This document shows positions 56,086 through 63,728 of a stretch of DNA of 64,000 nucleotides, in pieces. The position numbers were made by a program, and so were the translations under genes. The notes under the pieces are model-generated. The model saw nothing but the letters and a program-made list of their open reading frames with translations. It had not been told where the DNA came from and made no database searches. This DNA comes from Dongia sedimenti. GTDB lineage: Bacteria; Pseudomonadota; Alphaproteobacteria; Dongiales; Dongiaceae. The stretch's first letter is position 1; the number at the start of each line of letters is the position of its first letter. The stretch is from the NCBI GenBank assembly GCA_030715195.1, contig JAUYVI010000004.1:458845-522844 (forward strand), written 5' to 3'.

Positions 56086-57315
56086 TCAGTCAACGCGGCT
56101 GGCAGGCGCCAGCCGCAGCACCACATAGCCCAGCACCGCCGAAAGCAGCGATCCGGCGATCACGCCGAGGCGCAACGGCGCCGCGGCTTCCGGTCCGGCG
56201 AAGGCGAGCGTGCCGATGAACAGGCTCATGGTGAAGCCGATTCCGGTGAGCACGCTGGCGCCGTACATCTGCGCCCAGCTCACCCGGTCCGGCAGGCGGA
56301 ACAGCCCGAGCGCCGCGCCCAGCACCGCGACCAGCATCACGCCCAGCTGCTTGCCGATGAACAGGCCGCCGGCGACGCCGAGGCCGAGCGGCTGCATCAA
56401 GGCCTGCAGCCCGCCGCCGCCCAGCGCCACGCCGGCATTGGCAAAGGCGAAGACCGGCATGATGCCGAACGTCACCCAGGGATGCAGCGCGTGCTCGCAG
56501 CGGCGCAGCGGCGCTTGCTCGCGCGGGCCGGCGACTTTGAGCGGGATGGCGAAGGCGATCGCGACGCCGGCCAGGGTCGCGTGCACGCCGGATTTCAGCA
56601 CGCAGACCCAGATGAAGACGCCGACCAGCACGTAAGGCGTCAGGCGCAGCACGCCGATCCGGTTCAGCAGGATGAGGCCGACAATGCCGATCGCGGCCAG
56701 CCCCAGCGACAGCAGGGAGAGATCGGCGGTGTAGAAGATCGCGATGATCACGATCGCGCCGAGATCGTCGATGATCGCCAGTGCCAGAAGAAAGATCTTC
56801 AGGCCTTCGGGCACGCGATTGCCGAGCAGCGCCATCACCCCCATGGCGAAGGCGATGTCGGTCGCCGCCGGAATCGCCCAGCCGGCGTGGTTTTCCGGCA
56901 CCGTCCAATTGAAGGCGAGAAAGACCAAAGCCGGTACCGCCATGCCGCCCAGCGCGCAGAGGCCCGGCAGCGCCACTTGGCGCGCACTGGAGAGCTCGCC
57001 CTCCACCACCTCGCGCTTGATCTCGAGCCCGACCAGGAAGAAGAACACCGCCATCAGACCGTCGTTGATCCAATGCAGCAGCGACTTGTCGAGCGAGACC
57101 GGACCCAGGGCCGGCCCGAAATGCAGCGCGAGCAACTGTTCGTACTGCGAGGCCAGCGGCGAGTTGCTGATCACCAGCGCCAGGGCCGCGGCTGCCAGCA
57201 GCAGAATGCCGCCGGCGCTTTCGAGCTTCAGGAACTCGCGCAGCGCCTGCAGCGGTAGCGGCAGGGTCGGCGGCGTTCCGCCGGATCCCCCGCCGGATCC
57301 ATGGTCACTGGGCAT
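56086..57315 (-). CDS. nhaA: Na+/H+ antiporter NhaA
   Basis: A 409-residue NhaA antiporter, which exports Na+ or Li+ in exchange for two protons. The paired aspartates of the transport site are Asp183 and Asp184 in ALAIIDDLGAIVIIAIFYTA; the first ATDIAFAMGVMALLG segment and the C-terminal membrane segments fit the family. The N-terminal tail of about 20 residues is Gly/Pro-rich and longer than usual. The start at 57315 lies just past a compact hairpin (57320-57352) that covers its ribosome binding site. It ends 1 bp after the protease gene's stop, convergent. Confidence 0.93.
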   Translation of the reverse strand: MPSDHGSGGGSGGTPPTLPLPLQALREFLKLESAGGILLLAAAALALVISNSPLASQYEQLLALHFGPALGPVSLDKSLLHWINDGLMAVFFFLVGLEIKREVVEGELSSARQVALPGLCALGGMAVPALVFLAFNWTVPENHAGWAIPAATDIAFAMGVMALLGNRVPEGLKIFLLALAIIDDLGAIVIIAIFYTADLSLLSLGLAAIGIVGLILLNRIGVLRLTPYVLVGVFIWVCVLKSGVHATLAGVAIAFAIPLKVAGPREQAPLRRCEHALHPWVTFGIMPVFAFANAGVALGGGGLQALMQPLGLGVAGGLFIGKQLGVMLVAVLGAALGLFRLPDRVSWAQMYGASVLTGIGFTMSLFIGTLAFAGPEAAAPLRLGVIAGSLLSAVLGYVVLRLAPASRVD

Positions 57316-57319
57316 TGGT

Positions 57320-57352
57320 CCCCTCGGCTGGTTACTGCCGAATAGATAGGGG
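57320..57352 (-). promoter_or_regulatory. compact hairpin over the nhaA ribosome binding site
   Basis: On the minus strand CCCCU pairs with AGGGG (stem 1), a seven-base bulge AUCUAUU lies on the 5' side, CGGC pairs with GCCG (stem 2), and the loop is AGUAACCA. The 3' arm AGGGG is the ribosome binding site, four bases from the ATG, so folding would block translation. Leader motifs nhaA-I and nhaA-II of other bacteria are Li+/Na+-sensing RNAs; this is a candidate of that kind, not tested against their models. Confidence 0.45.
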
Positions 57353-57394
57353 TCTCAGCGCCCGGTGACACGCGATTTCGAAAGCCGTCGCGGT

Positions 57395-57496
57395 CTAGAG
57401 CAGATGTGGCGCCCACAGGATGAGAGCGATCAGCGCGCCGAAAGCGGCACCCTCGCCGAGCTGGTTCATGATCCCGGTCAGTCCCTTGCCAGACAT
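57395..57496 (-). CDS. 33-residue hydrophobic small protein upstream of nhaA
   Basis: A short open frame of 33 codons, ATG at 57496 and TAG at 57395. It reads MSGKGLTGIMNQLGEGAAFG and continues as a hydrophobic LIALILWAPHLL segment, enough for one membrane span. GGTGAGG lies five bases upstream of the ATG, a good binding site. It is on the same strand as nhaA, 79 bp ahead of it. It could be a small subunit or leader peptide for nhaA, or an independent small membrane protein. Confidence 0.55.
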   Translation of the reverse strand: MSGKGLTGIMNQLGEGAAFGALIALILWAPHLL

Positions 57497-57634
57497 CGCA
57501 ACCTCACCCTTTGTATTACCTGTGTACCCATAATGTTCTCATTTTATTCCAGAGTCAACGCCGAGATGCGGTTTGGCTGAAATCGTCGGATCTCTGTCCT
57601 TTCCGCCAAGTCGCGGGCGCGCGATGCTGCGCCC

Positions 57635-58672
57635 ATGAACCGCCGCGCCCCATCGCCAACGCCGTCCAAGTCCCCGCATGGCGTGGTGATGGTCGCTTTC
57701 GATTCGGCCGAGTATCTCGATGTGATCGGGCCGCTCGAGACCTTCGCCACCGCCGCGGCGGTCACGTCCGATCGCCAGGCCTACAGTCTCGCCATCGCCG
57801 CGCGCGAAATCCGCCCGCTCAGCGCATCCTCCGGCCTCGCGATTCTGCCGACCGTGGATTACGCCGCTCTCGCCGAGGCCGACACCGTGCTGGTGGCGGG
57901 CGGCGCCGGCATCGAGGCCGCGTCACAGGATGCGGCCTTGCTCGAGGCGCTGCGCCACGCCGCGCGCGGATCCTGCCGGATCGCCTCGGTCTGTACCGGC
58001 GCCTTCGTGCTCGCCGCGGCCGGGTTGCTCGACGGCCGCCGTGCGGCGACGCATTGGAACTGGTGCGCGCGCCTGGCCGAGCGCTACCCGGCCGTTACCG
58101 TCGAAGCCGATCCGATCTTCCTGGTGGATCGCGGGATCTGGACCTCGGCCGGCGTCACCGCGGGAATCGACATGACGCTCGCCATGATCGAGCGCGACCA
58201 CGGACCGAATCTCGCCATGCGCACCGCCCAGGAGCTGGTGATGTTCCGCCGCCGCCCCGGCGGCCAGTCGCAGTTCAGCGCCGAGCTCAAGCTTCAGGCG
58301 ACGCCGCATCGGCCGATCCGGACATTGCAGGAATGGGTCCTCGAGAACCTGGCGGCCGATCTCTCGGTCGAAGCGCTGGCCGCCCGCGCCGCGATGAGCG
58401 CGCGGAACTTCGCCCGGGTGTTCCAGCGCGAGACGCAGATGACGCCGGCCCGCTTCGTCGAGCAGGCCCGGCTGCAGAAGGCGCGCGAACTCCTCGAGCT
58501 CACGGCGCGTGGCCTCGAGGAGGTCGCGGCAGCCTGCGGCTATGGCAGCGCCGATGTGCTGACGCGCGCGATGCAGCGCCGGCTGGGCGTCGCCCCGATC
58601 GACTACCGGCGCCGCTTCGGCGCGATCTGGAACGAGCCCTCGGAAGGAGCCAAGGACCATGCCCGACACTGA
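57635..58672 (+). CDS. GlxA-family (DJ-1/PfpI plus AraC) transcriptional regulator
   Basis: A 345-residue regulator. A DJ-1/PfpI-like domain covers about residues 20-190 (RIASVCTGAFVLAAAGLLDG carries the nucleophile-like Cys). The C-terminal AraC-type double helix-turn-helix is about residues 230-330 (AALAARAAMSARNFARVFQR region and CGYGSADVLTRAMQRRLGV). Such proteins often regulate catabolic genes. It overlaps the following DJ-1 gene by 14 bp. Its target and ligand are unknown. Confidence 0.87.
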   Translation: MNRRAPSPTPSKSPHGVVMVAFDSAEYLDVIGPLETFATAAAVTSDRQAYSLAIAAREIRPLSASSGLAILPTVDYAALAEADTVLVAGGAGIEAASQDAALLEALRHAARGSCRIASVCTGAFVLAAAGLLDGRRAATHWNWCARLAERYPAVTVEADPIFLVDRGIWTSAGVTAGIDMTLAMIERDHGPNLAMRTAQELVMFRRRPGGQSQFSAELKLQATPHRPIRTLQEWVLENLAADLSVEALAARAAMSARNFARVFQRETQMTPARFVEQARLQKARELLELTARGLEEVAAACGYGSADVLTRAMQRRLGVAPIDYRRRFGAIWNEPSEGAKDHARH

Positions 58673-59312
58673 TGCGGAACTCGCGGCCCGCTTGCGCAAG
58701 CGCACCCTCGACGTCGCCATCCTGCTGTTTCCGGAGGTCGAGGTGCTGGATTTCGCCGGACCCTTCGAGGTGTTCTCGGTGGCGTCGCGGATCGCCCGCG
58801 ACCGTCCCCATTCGCCGTTCCGGGTCTCCACCGTGGCCGCGCGGCGCATGCCGGTCCCGGCCCGCCATGGCCTGCCGGTGATCGCCAATTTCGGCTTCGA
58901 GGAGCAGCCGCCAGTGGACCTGCTGATCGTCCCGGGCGGTATCGTGGACGAGCCGCTCGCGAACCCGGCGACCCTGTCCTGGCTCGGTGCGGCATCGAAA
59001 CAGGCGGCGCTGACCGCTTCGGTCTGCACCGGCGCCTTCCTGCTGGCCAAGCTCGGCCTGCTCGCCGGCCGCAGCGTGACGACACATTGGGAGGACATCC
59101 CGGATCTGCGCGCCGCCTATCCGGATCTCCGCGTGGTCGAGAATGTCTCTTATGTCGATGAAGGGGCGATCGTGACCTCGGCCGGAATCTCGGCCGGGAT
59201 CGACATGAGCCTGCACCTGGTGGGTCGGGTGCTCGGCTTGCCCGCTGCCCGCGCCACGGCGCGCCAGATGCAATACAATTGGAAAGAAGCCGCGGAAGCC
59301 GCCGCCGCCTAG
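58659..59312 (+). CDS. DJ-1/PfpI family protein
   Basis: A 217-residue DJ-1/PfpI protein without a DNA-binding part. The reactive cysteine is in ASVCTGAFLLAKLGLLAGRS near residue 120, and the HWEDIPDLRAAYP and SAGISAGIDMSLHLVG motifs follow as in isonitrile hydratase-like members. The activity is not certain. It overlaps the GlxA regulator by 14 bp, so it is probably the regulator's partner or target, duplicated from its N-terminal half. Confidence 0.85.
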   Translation: MPDTDAELAARLRKRTLDVAILLFPEVEVLDFAGPFEVFSVASRIARDRPHSPFRVSTVAARRMPVPARHGLPVIANFGFEEQPPVDLLIVPGGIVDEPLANPATLSWLGAASKQAALTASVCTGAFLLAKLGLLAGRSVTTHWEDIPDLRAAYPDLRVVENVSYVDEGAIVTSAGISAGIDMSLHLVGRVLGLPAARATARQMQYNWKEAAEAAAA

Positions 59313-59316
59313 CCGC

Positions 59317-60342
59317 TCAGCGGCTGGCTTGTTCGGCGGTTCCGGTCTCGCCCGGGGTTGCCGGCGCGCGGGCCAGCGGCTCCTGGAGGTTCGACACGGC
59401 CGCCCGCTTGCGCAGCTGGTCGAGCAGGTCGCCATAGGCCCAGGCCGCTTCCGGCTGCAGATCCTGCAGCTTCAGGACGGGCCGCAGCTTTTCGGCGCGA
59501 ACCTCGAGGTCGTCATGGCCGAAGACGGGGTTGTTTGTAAGACGAACCCCGAGCGCGGCGCCGTAGAAATCCAGGTCGTTGAAGCGTGGCCCGATCGGGA
59601 ATTCGGTGATGGCCTTGACGTTTCCGCCAGCCCATCGGCCGAGCAGTCGGTCTTTTCCGCCCGTCCGTTCGATGAAGCTGTAGAGATCGCCATCGTACCG
59701 GCTGGGCAGGCTGATGCTCGTCGCGCTCTTCGCGGTCAGCCGCTCCAGGATCAGGGCGTCTTCCACGTTCTTGATCGGACTCTGCACCGTGCAAAGCCCG
59801 GCATATCCGGCCCGGGTGAACTTGACCAGCATGGTGACATTGTCCGGCCGATAGCAGACATCCCCGCTCGCCTTGCGGTACAGGGTCATCGTATTGCTGG
59901 ACGGTTCGTGGCCGACGACCGAATAGTGGGTTTCGGCGAGCACCTGCATGCAGGCGATGCCGCAGCCGTGCGAGGGCAGCATCACGACGTCGTGCTTGGC
60001 TTCCGGCTTCAGGAACGCCCGCTGCTCGACATTCCGGACCTCGAGCATCTGCTGGTAGCCGGACCAGACCAGGACCGCCGCGGGAATCCCGGCGGCCAGG
60101 AGGGGACTGACGACCAGTCCGCTGCGCTTGCGGGCGACTCCCATCACGATGAGGGTGAGCGGCGGCACGAAGATCCCGAACGCGGTCAGGATCCCGAGCG
60201 TACCGGAAAAGTTCAGAATGGTGGTGATGAGGTCAGGCATCACGCGCAGGAGCAGTGTGCCGCCGCCCCAGGCGATCGCGAGCGTCAGGCAACCGATCAG
60301 CACATCACGGCAGAATCGCAGCATTGGGAGCGACGCGTGCAT
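59317..60342 (-). CDS. hypothetical membrane protein
   Basis: An unrecognised 341-residue protein. Three membrane segments lie in the first 105 residues (VLIGCLTLAIAWGGGTLLL; LGILTAFGIFVPPLTLIVMG; LVVSPLLAAGIPAAVLVW). The rest is soluble, with a cluster of cysteines (SHGCGIACMQVL) and lacks known motifs; the last 20 residues are Pro/Ala-rich. A sensor or envelope role is possible. It converges on the DJ-1 gene with 4 bp between and is preceded by 190 bp without a gene. Confidence 0.65.
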   Translation of the reverse strand: MHASLPMLRFCRDVLIGCLTLAIAWGGGTLLLRVMPDLITTILNFSGTLGILTAFGIFVPPLTLIVMGVARKRSGLVVSPLLAAGIPAAVLVWSGYQQMLEVRNVEQRAFLKPEAKHDVVMLPSHGCGIACMQVLAETHYSVVGHEPSSNTMTLYRKASGDVCYRPDNVTMLVKFTRAGYAGLCTVQSPIKNVEDALILERLTAKSATSISLPSRYDGDLYSFIERTGGKDRLLGRWAGGNVKAITEFPIGPRFNDLDFYGAALGVRLTNNPVFGHDDLEVRAEKLRPVLKLQDLQPEAAWAYGDLLDQLRKRAAVSNLQEPLARAPATPGETGTAEQASR

Positions 60343-60532
60343 CGTGTCCAGCTCTTCCTTTCGAGTCTCCCCTCTCGGACGAAGCTAGCCGCGCAGCCAT
60401 TATCGTCAAGTAAACGGCACGAAATCCGGCGCGATTTACTTGGAACCGTGACGAATTGGCATCATATGCGCGGCTTAATTCACACCGGGGGCGCGCCGGG
60501 CTGTGATTTACTGCCGTCCGCAAGCGAGGCGG

Positions 60533-60937
60533 TCAGTTCGGCTTCATCGCCTTCATGCGATAGACGCCGCGCTTCGGGCTCATGAACATTTCGCGCAGCA
60601 GCGGATGGCGGCAGGGTTCGCCGGTCTCATCGGGCAGCAGGTTCTGCTCCGAGACATAGGCGACATAGGTGGTCTCCGCATTCTCAGCCAGCAGATGGTA
60701 GAACGGCTGGTCCTTGTGCGGGCGCACGTCCTCGGGAATCGAAGCGAGCCACTCCTCGGTGTTGTCGAACACCGGATCGACGTCGAACACCACGCCCCGG
60801 AACGGAAAGACGCGGTGCTTCACCACGTCTCCGATCGTGAACTTCGCTTGCCGGAACTCGAATGCCCCGGATGGAGTCGCACTCGCCGCGACCGGCGCCG
60901 TTGTATTCGACACTGTTGATTCTGACCCCGTCGGCAT
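60533..60937 (-). CDS. hspQ: heat shock protein HspQ
   Basis: A 134-residue HspQ/YccV-like protein (hemimethylated-DNA-binding domain family), a regulator of Lon-dependent proteolysis in enterobacteria. The core begins FTIGDVVKHRVFPFRGVVFD and includes PFYHLLAENAETTYVAYVSE and EPCRHPLLREMF. The first 28 residues are a low-complexity Ser/Thr/Ala tail not found in E. coli HspQ; a later start is possible. It is preceded by a 238 bp gap to the MarR gene, on the same strand, with no gene seen. Confidence 0.85.
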   Translation of the reverse strand: MPTGSESTVSNTTAPVAASATPSGAFEFRQAKFTIGDVVKHRVFPFRGVVFDVDPVFDNTEEWLASIPEDVRPHKDQPFYHLLAENAETTYVAYVSEQNLLPDETGEPCRHPLLREMFMSPKRGVYRMKAMKPN

Positions 60938-61175
60938 GGCTGCCGTCCGATCCTTTCCGATCGTCCCCGAATCAAAGCTAGTCACGCGCCTCGCGCCGTT
61001 CAAGCAGATCGAGCAGGGCTGCGCGCGATTGCCCCCGAACCGTGACGATTCCGCATCATGAGATGCCTGAGTTAATGCTTGGGAAACGCCGGGACCTGCC
61101 TCGTTGTTCCGGCTTTAACATCGAACCTAAGGCGCAGATTCGGCGCGCTGTGGATTGAACGGGATTCGCTCACGC

Positions 61176-61670
61176 CTAATCGGGCAGGGGACAGCCTTCC
61201 CGTTCGCAGGCGCCCGAATCGCAGTATCGGCAGGTGTGATCCGCCTGCTCGCGGCTGGTCACGAGATTGTTGAGCATCTGCGGTAGAACCCGCTCCAGCA
61301 CCTTACGGTCGGTTGCGCTGAGGCCGGCCAGCGCCTTGCCGAGACTCTTACGCCGGCCCTCGAGCAGGCGCTCCGCCACCTTCGCACCCGTCTTGGTCAG
61401 CACCAGCACGACCGCACGCTTGTCCTCGCAGGTCTCGCGCGCGACCCAGCCCGCCTGGCTCAGGCGGTCGACCAGACGCACGGTGCCCGAATGGCTGAGC
61501 GCCAGATAGCGCGCCAAGGCCTCGATCCGGGTATCGGGATTCTCGTGGATCAGGATCATGGCGGCCGGCGCGCTGTCGCCGACCGCGCAGGCCTCGTCGA
61601 AGGCGTCATCCATACTGTCGTTGACGGCGACGCCGAACGCGCCCAGCAGATTCTCCAACCGCGTGGTCAT
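61176..61670 (-). CDS. MarR-family regulator with cysteine-rich tail
   Basis: A 164-residue winged-helix regulator. The recognition region is ALARYLALSHSGTVRLVDRL, followed by the wing (ARETCEDKRAVVLVLTKTG). The C-terminus ends in CRYCDSGACEREGC, giving a C-x2-C-x4-C-x4-C pattern that could bind a metal or sense redox state. The start at 61670 is the first ATG of the protein-like frame. Its own promoter contains a palindrome like that at the 50-residue gene's promoter, so it probably represses both. Confidence 0.85.
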   Translation of the reverse strand: MTTRLENLLGAFGVAVNDSMDDAFDEACAVGDSAPAAMILIHENPDTRIEALARYLALSHSGTVRLVDRLSQAGWVARETCEDKRAVVLVLTKTGAKVAERLLEGRRKSLGKALAGLSATDRKVLERVLPQMLNNLVTSREQADHTCRYCDSGACEREGCPLPD

Positions 61671-61719
61671 GCTTTCTTCCCTCGGGGCGTCGGGTCCGGT
61701 TGAGCCGGCCTCCCCAAGG

Positions 61720-61748
61720 GAAATATGCGCCGAGCACATAAGCGTCAA
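61720..61748 (-). promoter_or_regulatory. MarR gene promoter with internal palindrome
   Basis: On the minus strand TTGACG (61748-61743), 17 bp, then TATTTC (61725-61720). The spacer holds the palindrome TATGCGC-CGA-GCACATA (61724-61740, plus-strand reading; 6 of 7 positions symmetric), a likely site for autorepression by MarR. Confidence 0.5.
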
Positions 61749-61753
61749 GTCCG

Positions 61754-61906
61754 TTAACGGTCGCGCCGGCGGCGGCGCTCGGCCTCGCGACGCTCGTCGC
61801 CGTCCATGAGGCTGCCGAGCAGCCAGGGCGCCCGCACCAAGGCCGGCCACATCAGGAAGCTGAGGCCATGCGGTACCCGATTTTCCTTGCGGTTGTTGCG
61901 GTCCAT
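61754..61906 (-). CDS. 50-residue basic small protein
   Basis: A short gene with ATG at 61906 and TAA at 61754. It begins MDRNNRKENRVPHGLSFLMW, has a hydrophobic centre (LVRAPWLLGSLM) and ends in a run of arginines (REAERRRRRDR). A strong GGAGGA site lies five bases upstream of the ATG, and a consensus-like promoter lies 50 bp farther. It is 84 bp ahead of the MarR gene on the same strand. Not recognised; perhaps a membrane-associated small protein controlled by MarR. Confidence 0.65.
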   Translation of the reverse strand: MDRNNRKENRVPHGLSFLMWPALVRAPWLLGSLMDGDERREAERRRRRDR

Positions 61907-61955
61907 GACGTTCCTCCGTTGGGGTGCGTCAGTCTATATATGACTGATGCATGTA

Positions 61956-61985
61956 TTTATATGTGTGACGCATACACATTGTCAA
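61956..61985 (-). promoter_or_regulatory. promoter of the 50-residue gene with palindrome
   Basis: A perfect -35 hexamer TTGACA (61985-61980), 18 bp, then TATAAA (61961-61956) on the minus strand. The spacer contains TATGTGT-G-ACGCATA (61960-61974, plus-strand reading), resembling the palindrome at the MarR promoter but with a shorter centre. The gap is AT-rich compared with the window. Confidence 0.55.
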
Positions 61986-62133
61986 GTCCCCACTGAGAAT
62001 GCCAGTTCGCGCGCCGAAACCCGGCCCGTCAATGCGTTGCGGCGGGGGTTCCAGAACCTGGATCGATCCAACAGAATCGACTGTGACCGGCCGCACAGAG
62101 CTTCCGGCACTATCGATTGAACCCATTCACCAG

Positions 62134-62209
62134 CATCATGCGCGGGCTTGACTCGCGCATCTGTCGCCGGATCCGGCTCCAGATCGCCGGGTCAGGCCCG
62201 GCGATGACG
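62134..62209. repeat. inverted repeat, copy 2 of a two-copy family
   Basis: Arms 62134-62162 and 62181-62209 are inverted copies. The left arm shares TCATGCGCGGG and CGCGCATCT with the copy at 49761-49833. It lies 8 bp downstream of the AMP nucleosidase stop and could terminate that gene. Confidence 0.8.
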
Positions 62210-62216
62210 ATTGATC

Positions 62217-63683
62217 TTATTGGAACGCCACTTCGGCGAAGCTGCGGAGCTTGCGGCTGTGCAGCTTGTCGAGGCCGAGCGCGCGCAGGCGCTCCATGGT
62301 GCGGATGCCGATCTTCAGGTGCTGGCCGACCTGCTGCTTGTAGAAGGCGTCGGCCATGCCGGGCAGCTTGAGCTCGCCGTGCAGCGGCTTGTCGGAGACG
62401 CAGAGCAGGGTGCCGTAGGGGACGCGGAAGCGGAACCCGTTGGCGGCGACGGTGGCGCTCTCCATGTCGAGGGCGATGGCCCGGCTCTGGCTGAAGCGCT
62501 GCACCGGCTCGCTGTAATCGCGGAGCTCCCAGTTGCGGTTGTCGATGGTGGCGACCGTGCCGGTGCGCATCACGCCCTTCAGGTCCTGGTCCTTCAGGCC
62601 CGTGACCTCGCTGACCGCGCGCTCCAGCGCCACCTGGATCTCGGCCAAAGCGGGGATCGGGATCCAGATCGGCAGGTCGGCGTCGAGCACATGGTCGTCC
62701 CGCACGTAAGCGTGCGCCAGCACGTAGTCGCCGAGCTTCTGGGTGTTCCGCAAGCCTGCGCAATGGCCGAGCATGATCCAGGCATGGGGTCGCAGCACCG
62801 CGACATGGTCGGTGATGGTCTTCGCGTTCGAAGGTCCGATGCCGATGTTCACCATGGTGATGCCGGAGTGATCCGCCCGGGTCAGGTGATAGGCCGGCAT
62901 CTGCGGCAGGCGTTGCGCGGACGGTGGGGGTGGGATCTCGCCCGGCCGCGTCACGCGATCGCCCGGCTCGACGAAGCTTTGATACTCGCCGCCGCCGTTG
63001 CGCATCAGCTCCTGGGCATGGCGCACGAACTCGTCGATATAGAATTGGTAGTTGGTGAACAGCACGAAGTTCTGGAAATGCGCGGGCGCCGTCGCCGTGT
63101 AGTGCTTCAGGCGGAACAGTGAATAATCGACCCGGGGCGCCGTGAACAGCGCCAGCGGATGCGGCACGCCCGGCGGAATCACCGCCGTGCCGTTGACGAT
63201 GTTGTCGTCCATCGCGGCGAGGTCGGGCAGATCGAACAGGTTCCGCAGGTTCTGCAGTGAATCCGGCGTCAGCTCGCCCTCGACATGGACGTCGGGAAAG
63301 GCGAAATGCACCGGGATCGGCGTCTCGCTGACCCCGACCTCGACGCCGACCCGGTGGTTGCGGACCAGCTGGCTGATCTGTTCCAGGTAATAGTGGTGGA
63401 AGAGATCGGGCCGCGTCACCGTGGTGGTGAAAGTGCCGGGCCGGTCGACGAAGCCATAGGAGAGCAGGGTGTCGCGCGGGCTGAAGCCGGACACCGTGAT
63501 CGCGACGTAAGGATAGCAGGCCCGCACCGGCCGGGCCGGCGCCTTGCCGCCGACAAAGGCGCGGAACGCATCGCGCAGCCGCGCGGTGTTGGCATCGTAG
63601 ATGTCGTGGAGCCGCTGAACCGCGGCCTCGGCGCTGTCAAACCGTTCCGGCTTGAAGGCTTCTGGAGCAATAGGACGATTCAT
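62217..63683 (-). CDS. amn: AMP nucleosidase
   Basis: A 488-residue AMP nucleosidase, which splits AMP into adenine and ribose 5-phosphate. The N-terminal Amn-specific domain contains PVRACYPYVAITVSGF and SETPIPVHFAFPDVHVEG. The C-terminal nucleoside-phosphorylase-like domain has NIGIGPSNAKTITDHVAVLR, MLGHCAGLRNTQKLGDYVLA and the catalytic-region DMESATVAANGFRFRVPYGT. Length is normal for the enzyme. It is a single-gene unit between the TetR fragment and an inverted repeat. Confidence 0.94.
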   Translation of the reverse strand: MNRPIAPEAFKPERFDSAEAAVQRLHDIYDANTARLRDAFRAFVGGKAPARPVRACYPYVAITVSGFSPRDTLLSYGFVDRPGTFTTTVTRPDLFHHYYLEQISQLVRNHRVGVEVGVSETPIPVHFAFPDVHVEGELTPDSLQNLRNLFDLPDLAAMDDNIVNGTAVIPPGVPHPLALFTAPRVDYSLFRLKHYTATAPAHFQNFVLFTNYQFYIDEFVRHAQELMRNGGGEYQSFVEPGDRVTRPGEIPPPPSAQRLPQMPAYHLTRADHSGITMVNIGIGPSNAKTITDHVAVLRPHAWIMLGHCAGLRNTQKLGDYVLAHAYVRDDHVLDADLPIWIPIPALAEIQVALERAVSEVTGLKDQDLKGVMRTGTVATIDNRNWELRDYSEPVQRFSQSRAIALDMESATVAANGFRFRVPYGTLLCVSDKPLHGELKLPGMADAFYKQQVGQHLKIGIRTMERLRALGLDKLHSRKLRSFAEVAFQ

Positions 63684-63728
63684 CGCGGGAGTCTTAGCAC
63701 AGCCGGATGCGTCTGCGTAGCGGCGGCT

